Part shown: positions 23,105 to 35,439 of the stretch, one piece after another | Layout: the number at the start of each line of letters is the position of its first letter | Numbering within the stretch: the stretch's first letter is position 1 | Assembly (NCBI GenBank): GCA_934045905.1 | Contig: OW203768.1 | Span: 30,347,060-30,411,059 of the forward strand | Direction: 5' to 3' | DNA: 64,000 nt | Source of the DNA: Leuctra nigra | Lineage: Eukaryota > Arthropoda > Insecta > Plecoptera > Leuctridae | Translations under genes and position numbers: made by a program | The notes under the pieces: model-generated | What the model saw: only the letters and a program-made list of their open reading frames with translations | Database searches by the model: none | Told to the model about the DNA's origin: nothing

Positions 23105-23465
23105 CTAGGCACGTCGTTTTGCTTGCCCTTTTCTACAGATTGCACGGTTTGGTCTAGAGAGTTGAAATTTGGTAGACACATAGAGTCCCCCTTCTCACGC
23201 GTACTTCTGAAAGAAAATCTGAAATATTTTGACCGGAAGTGAATTTATCCAATTTTAAATTTTAATTTTTTTCAAAAGTCAAACGGGTCCATCGACAGTT
23301 TTGAAATTTGGCAACATTAAAGACAATGTATTGCTATAGACACTCCACTTCAAGAAAAAACAAAATTTTCAAACCGGAAGTGGAAAAATTATCAATATTA
23401 AGCGTTCCGCTCTTCCCCTTCATCTACCAACACAGCAGCTTCGCTGTCAACTCCACATATCCTGT

Positions 23466-23552
23466 CGGCCTGAATAGCTGAATTATCGGAGGCAGCTGGC
23501 TTGTATTCCTGCATAACGGGTTCGATTCCCGATCCTAGAAAAACTTTTTTTT
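23466..23552 (+). other. tRNA-like module 1 (A box, B box, T-run)
   Basis: A TAGCTGAATTATCGGAGG stretch resembles a pol III A box and GGGTTCGATTCCC a perfect B box. A run of eight T follows at 23545. The intervening arms do not fold into a clean tRNA. Confidence 0.45.
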
Positions 23553-23769
23553 CACATCATCCTTTTTTAATTTGTGTAAGCGATGATACCTTCCAGTATA
23601 TATATTCAAGTGAGAGGTCGAGGGATGCTGTGTAGATCATCAATAACCCGAAACATCGCCATCGCGGCACGCCGATTGCCATCGCGATCACAGATAGTAT
23701 CAGGTTCGTAGGTAATGCTGCAGGTATGACGAGCGACATTGCGTCTTGTTGAAATCTTCGCCCATTTGC

Positions 23770-23886
23770 TAGTTTAGTGGTTACGAACGGCATACAGTAT
23801 CGCCGTCCTGTTGGCGCAATAGACAGTGCATTGGCTTACGGTGTTAGGGGTCGCCGGTTCGATACCGGCCGGGGTCGTACTTTTTT
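23770..23886 (+). other. tRNA-like module 2
   Basis: TAGTTTAGTGGTTACGA (A-box-like, about 23772) and TTGGCGCAATAGACAG (about 23811) precede the B box CGGTTCGATACCGG at 23845. A T6 run begins at 23881. It is a tRNA-derived sequence, not a working gene. Confidence 0.45.
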
Positions 23887-23890
23887 ATTT

Positions 23891-25606
23891 GCAATTTTTA
23901 CAAGTTTTAATTCTGCCTAACCATTGAGTTATTTTTTTAAGTTGCACAGTTTTAATTTTCGCCAGTTCGACTTTGTCTATACCCATAGAGAGTTTTATTC
24001 CTTAGGCTGCCCAGTAAAACTTATGCGCGCGCCCTACGCCGCCTGGAGCACCTTCTGTCTCTAGCCGCTCGTAGAATTCTAGGTGAACTTCATAATTTTG
24101 TCACATTGAAAGATTCAAACCTCAAATATACCTCAATATGACGACAGAATATGACGTAGTATCAACCATTTGAGAAAACTCGTTTGGATAGTTATTATGG
24201 ATATCCAAGTATTGAGACAACAAACGAATAACAGACATCGATTCCGTTTCATAATGAAATCTTTAGTTCTACTACTTCACGTACCTATGAATATTATAAT
24301 GTCTAAATTTATTTCGGTTTCGAGAGTATGGAAACTTCGTTTTGTGTAGAATAAAGAATAATAGATTAACTACGCACAATGAACAATGGTATTCTGACGC
24401 CAATCGAATGCCTTGTGCGAAAGGTGTTTACAAACATGGTCAATTATGCAATGGCATTTTTAAAAGAATACCTAATGCACGAAATAATTCATACTGTCTA
24501 AAATATCAAAACAAACAATAAATCAATTAGATGCATCAACAATATGCCATCACTATCAGGAATAAAGACCGGTAGACTAATTGATTGTATGATCTATGCG
24601 TAATAAACACATACACCCCCTCCCCCCCCCCCCCCCACACACACCATAATCAATAAACAACAACAATAAAAGGTCATTTAATATCGTGAATCGTCATTGC
24701 TTGGAGAATAAACAATTCACATTCAGATCTATTCAGTGGCTGGTGGATTAGGGGTGGGGGTTGTGTTGTGAGCGTATCAGAGGTTTGGTTTCCTATGTTG
24801 TCTTGACACTTTTAAACGAATACAAATGTACGTAGATGACACTTGTTTTGGAATATAACATAATAGATTCTGCTGCAGTAGGAGGCTGTCTTCTAGCACA
24901 ATTGTATTTTCAAATAACTTATTTTCACACTATTTATTGTAAAATTGTATACTTCAAGACAATGAGTAAGCACACGACTCGTTCGAAGACGTCCCCAGGG
25001 TAAAATTAGTAATCGTAAAGGACTTTTATTTAAAGCCATTTCATTCAAAATGAAATAAAAAAATCTTATTCATAAATTACATTCATAACTATATTTGGTA
25101 CTTTTTAAAAGAATTTGAACATTAGCTTGTATATTACATGACGTGTTGGATAAAGTCATATTTTAAACAATGTTTTTTTCACTTGAGTCTTGACGAGCAA
25201 CAGTTTTTTTTAAATGTATAGGTACGCACTGAATGGGACCGAGGAGATAAAATACGCTCCGTGTTACCATTTTTTCTCATTGTTATCATATATATATATA
25301 TTTTTTTTTAAATCATTTGAGATTTTTTATGTTAATTATCATTTAGTGAGATTTAAACAAAATATGTGTAGGTACATTGATTTTTAATTGATTGTCCCTC
25401 GTACATACCGATGTAAGCGGTAGACACCTTAGGGAATTTATAAGCGTGTGATCAAGGATTATGCGTCTGTTCTCCGGCAAAAATAGTGCTTTAGCTTCTC
25501 GGGTATCTTGGCAATCAGTCAGGTACAATCAGGTTGACCGTTCTTTGTTGGTTTGTTCGTGTGTTGGTGTGTTTTGTGACTGTTAATGATATACGTCCTA
25601 TTCCTT
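23891..25606. other. AT-rich non-coding stretch with simple repeats
   Basis: A C-rich tract lies near 24612-24636 and a (TA)n run followed by T10 near 25290-25310. No gene or mobile element end recognised. Confidence 0.45.
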
Positions 25607-26638
25607 CCCAACCAGCACTATAAACACCAGGTGGCTCAGCTAGTTAATCTTAAAGGAACTCTAGGTTGACATCTTCAAAATCAATTTTCACAACAAGGCA
25701 ATATCAAATGGCCACATCCTTTGCCGTAATTCCTTTAACTTTCAGTAGTGTCTCTCTGCGCATGAACAAAGGAAAAGGCTTCTTGGTATGAACGTTCTTA
25801 TTTTCTCCTACACCCTTTGACCGATCTCAACCAAATTTGGTGTACTTATTCTATATGAAATAACCCATACCGTATGATACTTGATCCCTTCCAACATCCC
25901 CTAATTTAAAAAATCACCCGTAGGTAATAATAGAAAATTATATATGCATATTCTGCATAACCCCACTCGTGATCTTTGGTACGTTTTTAAACTGTTGGCG
26001 GAAAAATTTGCGGCATAATCCATGTTATGGAACTATCACTAAACAACAGTGTTGGATTAGTTCCTCAAAAAAAGGAACTAGTTCCAGTTCAAATAAAGAA
26101 CTGGTTAGTTACCTACCTGGAAAGTTTCCAGAAACTGGAAAGTTAACTTATGAAATAAGTTCCTTTTAAGTTATATTGCCTTCCAAAACACATCCGGATT
26201 TTATTTAAAATGTGCTGTAAACATCTGTAAAGCCTTAACGCTTTACCAATAGAGTTTAAATTACATAAAAAAGTGAACTTAGAAGAATTTAAAATTAAGG
26301 AAACGCATTTACAATCATCTACCTTTCGTGTACCTTTCAGTTTACCAACTGGCAACTAATATGCGTAGTACGAGATGACGCACAAATTCCGGTCTACACC
26401 GGAACAATACACCTACAATTTACGTTATTCACAAGTTGTGAACTTTTAGCAATTTAAAAGTTGAGATAACTCATATTCAACCAAAAGAAATTGACCCTTT
26501 CGTTATACTAACTTGGGAACTATTGGAAGAAAAACAGAAATTTTTAGACAAGAAGTGACGTTGTTGGCGTTAACAATGTAATGATAGGTAACACTCAATG
26601 ATCAATGAAAGCTGCTGTAAACTACCACCTCATGTGAC
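25607..26638. repeat. dispersed repeat flanking the long-arm foldback, copy 1
   Basis: CAGCACTATAAACACCAGGT with GGCTCAGCTAGTTAATCTTA (25613-25652), and the stretch from 26160 onward (TTGCCTTCCAAAAC, TTTATTTAAAATGTG), recur at 48904-49446. Here about 507 bases (25653-26159) separate the two blocks; in the other copy they are nearly contiguous. The insert has no recognised ends. Confidence 0.6.
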
Positions 26639-27582
26639 ATGTTGTACAAAAACAAAAACTTGTATATAGACTGCCAAGCACCTTTCCCCCTAAAAAGATT
26701 GAGATCTAAAAGAAGGTCGCAGCAATAATATATTGTTGAAACATTTTCGCACTTAAAATTCGTGAAATCATTTCGCCCAGTTACTGCCGCCAAGCACAAC
26801 ATTATAAACCAAACATTGTACCCAAATTTGAGATTGAAAAAATCTCTATGTGAACCATCATAGTATAAACTTTAAAACAATTATACTCATTTAAAACTAA
26901 AAATAGAAAGTATTCAAATTTTAAAAACGTAAACAAAATCAATTTAAAAACATTTTTTTTTACATAATTTAAAATACAAATTAAAAAAAATTATTTAAAA
27001 TTAAATAAAACAAAATAAAAGTAAAAAAAATAAAAATAAAGCTTGGCGCATTGAATTTGCACCGTCATGTTGACTTCTTCCTTCTTTCCTTCATCATCTT
27101 CTTCTTCCTCTTTCTTTCGTCGTCTCCTTGGTCGACATTTTCTTTTTATGTTGCCCCCTCCTTGACACAATGCGCCAAGCTTTATTTTTATTTTTTTTAC
27201 TTTTATTTTGTTTTATTTAATTTTAAATAATTTTTTTTAATTTGTATTTTAAGTTATGTAAAAAAAAAATGTTTTTAAATTGATTTTGTTTACGTTTTTA
27301 AAATTTGAATACTTTCTATTTTTAGTTTTAAATGAGTATAATTGTTTTAAAGTTTATACTATGATGGTTCACATAGAGATTTTTTCAATCTCAAATTTGG
27401 GTACAATGTTTGGTTTATAATGTTGTGCTTGGCGGCAGTAAATGGGCGAAATGATTTCACGAATTTTAAGTGCGAAAATGTTTCAACAATATATTATTGC
27501 TGCGACCTTCTTTTAGATCTCAATCTTTTTAGGGGGAAAGGTGCTTGGCAGTCTATATACAAGTTTTTGTTTTTGTACAACA
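26639..27582. mobile_element. long-arm foldback element, copy 1 (415-bp arms)
   Basis: Arms 26639-27053 and 27168-27582 are equal in length and almost perfect reverse complements. They start ATGTTGTACAAAAACAAAAA and end GCTTGGCGCATTG next to the loop. The 114-bp loop is a pyrimidine-rich tract (CTTCTTCC-type). The two arms share variants that differ from copy 2 (49447-50178). No coding content: ORFs in the arms appear twice because the arms are inverted copies. Confidence 0.9.
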
Positions 27583-27741
27583 TACGATATTCTTGTGAAG
27601 ATAGAAGGCGTTCTTCAGACGTATTTTCAATTATTGATACTTTCCTAGAGACACATTCTCAATATAACATCAAAGTATGTTGGATCAGAGGAAATCGTGA
27701 GAAGAGAAACAAGAATAAGGCGATTTGGAAACTCTTTGATA
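27583..27741. other. unique spacer
   Basis: An open frame crosses from the foldback arm into this stretch. Nothing recognised. Confidence 0.35.
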
Positions 27742-28937
27742 TATTTTTTTATTGCACACAATTAAACACAATACAATAAATACACAAATATACAAACTAT
27801 CCCACATAGACAAAAGGCTAGTCTGTGGGAGACAAAATAATGTAAATAAACAATAAGCATACAAAAACAATAAAAATAACCAACTGCGTAAACAATAAAG
27901 TAACATCAGATTTATCAGCATAGTAGAAATAAGGAAGTATTACACATTGAAACAATCCGTAATCAAAAATTAGTCATCATTAGGTAACTGGATCAATAAC
28001 CGTTCAACCAAAATCATTCCTAGTAAATAGCCACATCTTAATTTCTTTTTTTATACAATTGTATGTATCGAAATTTCTTAAATTTTGAGGTAAATTATTA
28101 AAAACTGTGGGTACTTCATAATTAAGCTGTCTTTGTCCATACTTATTAATACATTTAGGTATTCTAAATGTTCCTTGAGATTTAGCCCGTATTTGTACCT
28201 CACAATCATATAGAATTTTGAACTCAGAGCTAAAATATTGTTTAAGAATTAATTTATACTCAAAAAGATCCGAAATATCTAAAAAATTCTAAATACGAAA
28301 AATACTTACTCTTTGATAAGTTTTTATTCTGTATAACAGATGGAGATATAATAATTTTCAAAATCTTACACTGCAATTGATATATTTTATTTAAGTGCAC
28401 AGCAGATGCATTTCCCCATGCTAAAATTCTGTAAGTTAAAATAGACTCGACCAACGCAGAATATAATAACTTCATGAGACTCATCGGTAAAAAAGAACAT
28501 AAATTATAAAAATTATAACTGCATAAGCGCAATCTGTTACATAAATTATTAATATGATCACTCCAAGAAAAATGCCTGTCAATAATTAAGCCTAGATACA
28601 CATGTGAATTCACTACCTGAATTTTGGTTGAACACGTATTACACATCCCATCACCCAATGAATGCAAACACTGTACACTGTGGCATAAAATATCTACTGT
28701 TAAATTCTTATTAATGTTATAAGGAGAACAGATATGAATAATTTTGGTTTTATCAGCATTAATTACTAATCCATTATCATGTGTCCAACGTAGCAAAGTA
28801 TTAAAATTATTTTGAAGTTCTATCTGTGCTTCATCTAAATTCCTATTTTCGGCTAATATTACAGTATCATCAGCAGACATGTACACTTTACCTTTATCAA
28901 ATAAATTGAAAACATGGTTAACATAAATAATATACAA
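27742..28937 (-). pseudogene. LINE reverse-transcriptase C-terminal half, frameshifted
   Basis: On the minus strand the frame from 28937 opens with LYIIYVN, matching the G-P-x-L-F-x-x-Y-I-N region of non-LTR reverse transcriptases. It continues with the catalytic ADD box (MSADDTVILAE; Ser replaces the usual Tyr) and the downstream LGLIIDRHFSWSDHI block. A one-base shift near 28280-28286, in a run of A, breaks the frame. The correct frame resumes as ISDLFEYKLIL and runs through IPKCINKYGQRQLNYEVPT to TGA at 28004-28006. The 3' UTR ends with AATAAA and an A-rich tail near 27742-27750. The 5' part (endonuclease, early RT) is missing. Jockey/CR1-type is likely. Confidence 0.8.
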
Positions 28938-29100
28938 TTCGATCTCTAAATTGTGCGATGTTCACCGAACACGCTTGAGTATCTGTAAACAAAGGAAATA
29001 ACGTTCTTATTGGAAAAAATCGAACTATCGAACGTCTTAGTTGGTATTTTGATATGGATGTGTGCTAAACCTATTGAAATCGACGAGTTATGTTCATAAA
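28938..29100. other. spacer between LINE remnant and Helitron-like copy
   Basis: Nothing recognised. Confidence 0.35.
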
Positions 29101-29647
29101 CTAGGAAAACGCTCAGGATAACGCGTTGATGAGCGAGCACGGGCACATGCGAATTCTCCAAGAGGAAATGCGTACACAACGCACATAAAACATATACATC
29201 CGCTTTTCATCGAAACTTGAAAATAGCATCTAAACACCTTGATAGTACCTAAAGCAAATCAGATTCGATTCAATTGGCACTGGAAAATAACCATTCCGAT
29301 ACTTCATTCTGACAGCTATTAAAAATGTCAATGAGTGCATACTTTCTTGACTGATTGGCCTAATTATTTGTAAAATATGAGACAATGTTGGTCTTCCTGT
29401 CCATGCAAAATATGAGTTTGATCACATTTATCGAAGACCATTTTCATTTTTCAACCTATTAGGAAATGTTCATTTAAATTTTAACCAATGAATGGATTTC
29501 AAAAAAAAAGAATCTGCAAACAGAAAAGGTTGTCTCTACATGTGTGCAAAATTTCAGCTCGATCGAAGAAAAACTGTGACTGTTAGCAGAAAAAAAACAG
29601 AGGCCGTGCCAAAGAGCCAAAAGGAGACGCTCGCTTCGCTCGCTCAA
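29101..29647 (-). mobile_element. Helitron-like element copy 8
   Basis: Plus-strand CTAGGAAAACGCTCAGGATA then ACGCGTTGATGAGCGAGC at 29101, preceded by A. The other end is GAGACGCTCGCTTCGCTCGC then TCAA at 29647. A full-structure but short (547 bp) copy. Confidence 0.7.
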
Positions 29648-30149
29648 AAATACGTATGTGTAGGGTTTTGCAGTTATGTTTAGTTTTGATTTTTTTTAAT
29701 AACATTTCTTGTAGCAATACCTATTTGTTTTCAAGTTTAAGAAAGTTTCAAGTTTAAAAGTCCAAAAACAGCTCTATGCGGCATACGAGGGGGCGAGGGC
29801 CTTTAAGCCCTTAGTCCTCATTATAGCCGAGTAAATCGTGTTTTATGGGCCAGTACCTTTTCTCTCTCTACAATGTCGGTTCCAGCATGTCTACATTGTT
29901 TCTGGAGTGACCCCCCCCCCCCACAATCATGCGGCATAAAGCTCTATCAAACAGAGTGACGCGGATGACTCAGACCTAGAGGAATGCTTTGACAGTTTCT
30001 ACGAAAGTTTCACAACTAGAACCCTATTCCTCGTTCAATGCCTCAACTTCATTTTTGTTTCTTCAATTATAATTTTTATATTTCCTTACTAGTAAAGGAG
30101 TAGATGAGTCATAAACATGTTCATCATAATATTTAATAATTAAATACAT
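29648..30149. other. spacer with a weak inverted pair
   Basis: AGCTCTATGCGGCAT (about 29769) and the complement-like ATGCGGCATAAAGCT (about 29930), with G-run and C-run neighbours, could be the ends of a small degenerate element. The pairing is imperfect. Confidence 0.3.
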
Positions 30150-31377
30150 CTAGTGGAGCGGTCGCTCCACCCAGCCAAGTCGTACTATACACTCACAGTC
30201 ACTCAACATACCGTAAATGCCTAATAAACTGAGGAGCAGACCAAACACTTTTACTGTAAGCAACAACATGGCATTTTCGGCCTACTGGATCTCAAAATTG
30301 GTAAATCTCACATTGTTGCGAAATATCTTAATTTCGAGCTATGGCCCACCCCACTACATATACCAAATTTGGGAACAATAGGTTATGCCATTTGCGCGCT
30401 AGAGGACCGAGAAAACAGTGAAATTACACCACTTTCTGATTCTGAAGATGATGATGATTCTGATGATATCACGAAACGTCGCTATCACCGCAACAGCCTA
30501 AACGGCTGAACCGATCGACCTGAAATTTTTACCACATGTGCACTTTTGGCGTCTGAGGTGCCTTTTCATAAAACCAACCGGAAGCCGCCATTTTGAAACC
30601 GGAAGTGACGTCATAACTCAAAAACGTCTGGACCTATTAGAACGAAATTAGCGCCATTCGATTTAGATGGTCATCTATATGAAGTATCAATAAAAAAAAT
30701 ATTATTTTCTTATTTTCTAAACCGGAAGTGACGTCATAAATACGCAATATTTAACTTATTTCAACAAATTATACTTAAAATACGTACATAATTAACTTAC
30801 ATTGTAACATAGACAATACAATTTATATATTCAAGGTAGCAGTGTTCTCGGCCGCCATTCCTGAAACCGGAAGTGACGTCATATATCTAAAACGCCTGTA
30901 CCGATTGCAACTGAACTAGCTCCTGCGTATTCATTCTGCTATTTATTTGAAAAATCAATTGTGAAAAATGAATAAATAAATTAATGGTACCGGAAATGGC
31001 GGCAGGAACCACTAAATGAAACCGGAAGTGACGTCATATATTACAAACGGCATGACCGATTTTACGGAAATATAGGGATTAGGAATTCAGATGGTCGTTC
31101 ATGAAGGTATCAACTAGATAAAACTAGATTGTTTTCTTATAACCTATACCGGAATTCGGCCGCTATTTCAAAACCGGAAGTGACGTCATGTATCGAAAAC
31201 GGCTGGATCGATTATAACGAAACTTAAGCTATTCTTCTTGGATAATCATTTTCATCTTATACCAAACGCAACTTTTCATAGTAACCAAATCGGTTGAGGC
31301 GTATTTTTTTAAAGAAATTAGTCCCTGCTCGGACATGTGCTACAAGCTGTATGAATAAACTAACAAAAGAAGTGATA

Positions 31378-31607
31378 TCCCAGAAAAAACACTCCGTGTA
31401 AAAATACCAGCCAAGTCTCTTTAACTATAAAAAAAATAGAAGAAATCTAAAAATTCAGCACTGAAAAGGAGTGATATCAAAAAAGGAGCCAAGTCAACGA
31501 ATTTTCCAAATTTTAATCGTACCATTGAAATAAAAATATCAACCCCCGAGAAATACTTAAAAAAAGGACTTGGCGCATCGTTTTTTTAAAGACATTTTTC
31601 TATTCTT
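31378..31607 (+). repeat. unit B foldback arm (left on plus strand)
   Basis: Reverse complement of 32278-32503. It begins TCCCAGAAAAAACACTCCG and ends CGCATCGTTTTTTTAAAGAC then ATTTTTCTATTC. Confidence 0.85.
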
Positions 31608-32277
31608 AAGCTTATGCCACTCACATACTACGTAGTTCAGAAATGCCTAGAAAAATTGGGACAAAACTTTCAAATTAAATATTGAACATTCTGTAAAATA
31701 TTTTAAATTTAAATATAAGTACGCAAAGAAACATAGCATTGTCTTACAAGCAATAAATACAGAACAGTTGTGTTTGTGATTGGTAGGTACCTATAGTTTT
31801 GTGGGTACATCAACATACCTACTACAGCATTATACTTTGAACCTTCTCGCCGTGTAATTAATTGCTATTAATTAACATTTTATACCAAAAAAATTCATAA
31901 ATTACATAACGTATTACTTTAGATAAAAATCTAGTCAGTAATTATTTGAGCAGCATGGCTCAGTGCACTAGTCACTTATACAAATCTCATTGACGGCCTT
32001 CTTGTAATGAGCGCTTTCGCTATTTCCCTCAGTCACGATATTGAGAAGTATGATTGATTAATATGACCCTAGAAATAGTGGCAATAACGAATAGACTAGG
32101 CCGCTTCCGTTTATTCGTTATTCGTTTATCCGTTTATTTCCTCTGAATATTGACAAAATACCAAAACTGCCAGTAGGTAAGAGTACTAGTTATATTAAAA
32201 CGTAGTATGATTCGTCGATAATGAATGTGATATACTCAGGAAAATATACTTGTAGAGTTCTTCCTATACTTTTAGGA

Positions 32278-32503
32278 TAGAAAAGTGTCTTTAAAAAAAC
32301 GATGCGCCAAGTCCTTTTTTTAAGTATTTCTCGGGGGTTGATATTTTTATTTCAATGGTACGATTAAAATTTGGAAAATTCGTTGACTTGGCTCCTTTTT
32401 TGATATCACTCCTTTTCAGTGCTGAATTTTTAGATTTCTTCTATTTTTTTTTATAGTTAAAGAGACTTGGCTGGTATTTTTACACGGAGTGTTTTTTCTG
32501 GGA
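32278..32503 (-). repeat. unit B foldback arm (right on plus strand)
   Basis: Complement of the arm above. Confidence 0.85.
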
Positions 32504-35106
32504 TAGTTCCTTACTGCTAGCCATGCGATGCCACTGAAAGAAGCTAAATGCACTAAAATTTACTCCAATTTAGCTAATTTTACGATCTTTATATTGGAAC
32601 AGGTTTGTTTTATGAAGTGTTGGCACAAAGTGGAATTGTTCTTGCAAAGTGACAATTAGCTGTAAGCTGAATCTTGGCTCCGTCTTTTAAGAAAACCGAG
32701 TCGATGTTGTAAGGATTTCCTCCAGAGTGCTTGGATTTGTTCTTCTCGCTCATCATCTCATTGTACTTCTAACTCGAGTGTAAATGTACCGAAATCCTTA
32801 CACTTTCTATTCTCTTTCAACTATGCAAATATACATTCTATCCTCAAAGCAAAGCCGGGCACGAGGCCTAATCCGGAATTCAATCTGTGTGAATAAAACC
32901 CGAGGTTTAATTATTCTTCTGGTAGAATCGTTTCTTACGTGCTTTATCTGCACAGCTGGGAGTATGCAAATATCTGTCCTTTTTACTCCAACACTTATTT
33001 CAACGCGTTTCTGCGCATGATAATGAGCAAAGGTAAACAATTGTTCAGAGCTGTGAGTCGCATTGGTTGATTAACAAATGGAGTTTTATTCTGAATATTG
33101 ATTGGGGGTTTATAAATATAGTTTACACTTTTGGTGGAGCTGTTCACGAAGATAATAAGTATCATTCATTGAATTATTTCATATTTAAAATGAATTATGT
33201 CTCAATAAAAAAATGATAACAATTATTTTGCAAGCATAGAAGCCACAGCTAGAATAACTCAAATGTATTAATTAAGGATAAACATGTATAAATGTACAGT
33301 AGGTACTACTTGTACCTAACTGACTTGAATTAACCTCGCTGTTGAGTGTCACAAATCATAATAAGTGATTTCATATAGTTGTTTACATTTTACTGTAATT
33401 CAATTTAAAACGTACGCTAATTGTTTGTATCTTGGAATACTCAATTATCAAAGAATTATTATTCAACCATCATTATTTATATTTCATGAATATTTTCATA
33501 TTCATAGAATTTGCTTTTAAATCCAAAAATGTGAGATTTTACTGTACTTGTGTGTTGAAGTAAAACTGGTAAAACTATCCATAAATTATAGAAAACTTTA
33601 TATTCTTTGACGATGCAAAACGACCAAATCAATACTAACGTTTATGTTTTTTTATTTTATTCTGTTCACAAAACCACGTTGAAAATATTAAAACAACACT
33701 TGGACGAGTGGCTCCATCTCTTAGAGGTAAAAACATTCTTCAACTCTTAAAGTTTTCCATGAAAGACAAAGTTTCAGTTATTCAAACAAGCCAGCAACTA
33801 TTTTCATATAAAATGAGCGCGGTGTTCTTTTATTTCTGGTGTCATAACTGATCTTCCCAGCAGGAGCACATGCATACTGGCAGGTTATAGGAAATAACAT
33901 ACATCTCTGTCATTGTGTCTATCCCCTTTAAATATAGACACAGTTTTAAAATATTGGGGATTTGTCCAGTTAGTTTGGGCTACACATTTTGCATCAATTC
34001 TATAGATATTTATTTCAAATTCTGCCAAAAGCAAATGAATGGTTGACAACGAAAGACACATAATAATACATTATAGAAAATATCTTTAATTTAACAAAGT
34101 CATTAACAAAGTGACTAGAATAACTAAACATTTAAGTTGAACGTACAAGAAATTAATAATTTAATTTGATTTTCAACAAATATTTTTGTTTACTTTTGTT
34201 TTTCTATTTCATCTGTACCTAAGAAGTTATTAACATAATCTCATAATCATAAGAAACATAATCTCGGTTTACAACTCTTTTGCGTTTCAAGTGTGTTCTT
34301 ATGGATTTTTTTTTAATGTTAGTTGGTATAAACTGCACAACATTTAACATTGTTTAAGGTTGCCATAATAAAACCCCTAATACAGAACCCCGAATTGCAT
34401 AATCTTCGAAAAGTTTAAAAAACAAACTGTCTAAAAGCATCCAGAAACAATTGGGTGTTGAATTTCGTCAGACAGGTCCTATGAAAAAAGCTAATTAAAA
34501 TACGAACCATATTTGGAATTCCATTAAATCACTTTTTATTTGCTTTCGGAAAGTCAAATTATCAGCTATTGCTCCCCTGATAATACCACTTGTAATTTTA
34601 ACAGCCGCTCTATTGTTTCACTTCCCTGTTTGTATTTTATACATCAGTAAACACAAAAACGTGGCGCCATATAATGACCCAGATGTGAATAAAGTTCAAA
34701 CAATTCAGTTGTCTCGGATAGGCTCCGCTAGGTGGCGTTGAATATGTAAATGCCATAATTCAGGTCGTTCCAGGAAAGTGGGTACAGCGATTTTCAAAGA
34801 TGATAGGATAAAACCATTTGTGAGATGTCGTTGGCATCAGTGTTGGACAAAAGTGTTTAAAGGGGATAGGACAGTGGCGTATTTGGCCCCCCCCCCACCC
34901 CCCGCAACCTATTTAACTGACTAACGACATATTACAAAGACGACAAACGACAAAAACATGTTAAAAGCATATGCGTCCTCTTGTGTTAATTTTAAAATAA
35001 TTTATAACCCCTTTCAAATTATTGCACATCCAGTTGTTTGCAGTAGATTTTTTTTTGTAGTATTGGTAGGTAATAGTAGAAGTTAAAATATTACACCCTC
35101 AGGTCC
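32504..35106. other. long stretch without recognised features
   Basis: Open frames on both strands near 32784-33040 overlap and have no known family. A C-rich patch near 34890-34912 follows CAGTGGCGTATTTGGCC, possibly a fragment of a hAT-type end. Otherwise AT-rich unique sequence. Confidence 0.45.
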
Positions 35107-35395
35107 GATTTTTTTTGTCTGGGACTTAACGTCGCACTGTTCTGCGGCGAGGCTAATGGCGACGGATGAATGATTATGTTGATGATTGGGAGATGATGGT
35201 GAAGAGTGGGAAAGGATGAAAGGTGGGAAGGAGGTGGTCGTGGCCTATTAGTAGGGTACCTTCCCAGCATTTGCCTGTCGACTGAGGGAAAACCACGAAA
35301 AAACCCCAGTCAGGAAGGACGGCCGCGGGAATCGAACCCGGGCCTCCGGAATACAAGTTCAGAGCGTTAACCACTCACAAGTAGCGCGGGTGTGG
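35107..35395 (-). mobile_element. tRNA-derived SINE
   Basis: On the minus strand the head near 35390-35325 contains an A-box-like GTGAGTGGTTAACGC and the B box GGGTTCGATTCCC in a tRNA-like context (GCGCTAC...CCGCGG). The body contains a GGTTTTTTCGTGGTTTTCCC block and ends in GTGCGACGTTAAGTCCCAGA then AAAAAAA. A 3' fragment of the same family lies at 39889-39942. Pol III transcription and mobilisation by a LINE are the known mode for this class. Confidence 0.75.
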
Positions 35396-35439
35396 AAATT
35401 GCTGCTATAACAAACTTTAGATATACCTAAAGACACTCC

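Larger units (their letters stand above)
22825..23890 (+). mobile_element. microsatellite- and tRNA-module element, copy 1
   Basis: It starts A|TCTAGTCGGGCGCTAGCTC, with a palindromic GTCG...CGAC terminus. It contains the tetraloop-like CCCTTCGGGG, a (GGCT)n microsatellite at 23083-23104, two blocks with GACCGGAAGTG or AACCGGAAGTG, and two tRNA-like modules each followed by a T run. Copy 2 starts at 44656. The right boundary is uncertain. Microsatellite-bearing short Helitron-type elements are known in other invertebrates, but assignment here is inference. Confidence 0.55.
30150..32503 (-). mobile_element. foldback-plus-repeat element, unit B
   Basis: Read on the minus strand it starts A|TCCCAGAAAAAACACTCCG at 32503. 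The arms are 32278-32503 and 31378-31607, followed by the GATATCACTTCTTTTGTTAG block shared with unit A, five sites of the ACCGGAAGTGACGTCA type (30599, 30721, 30867, 31021, 31174), the CAGTAGGCCGAAAATGCCA-type region, and the hairpin GTGGAGCG-AC-CGCTCCAC with CTAG at 30150. The loop (31608-32277) is unrelated to that of unit A. Non-coding. Confidence 0.6.

Noticed and set aside
26602..27779. 66- and 119-codon ORFs with the same peptide on opposite strands
   Set aside because: They are the two inverted arms of the foldback, not genes.
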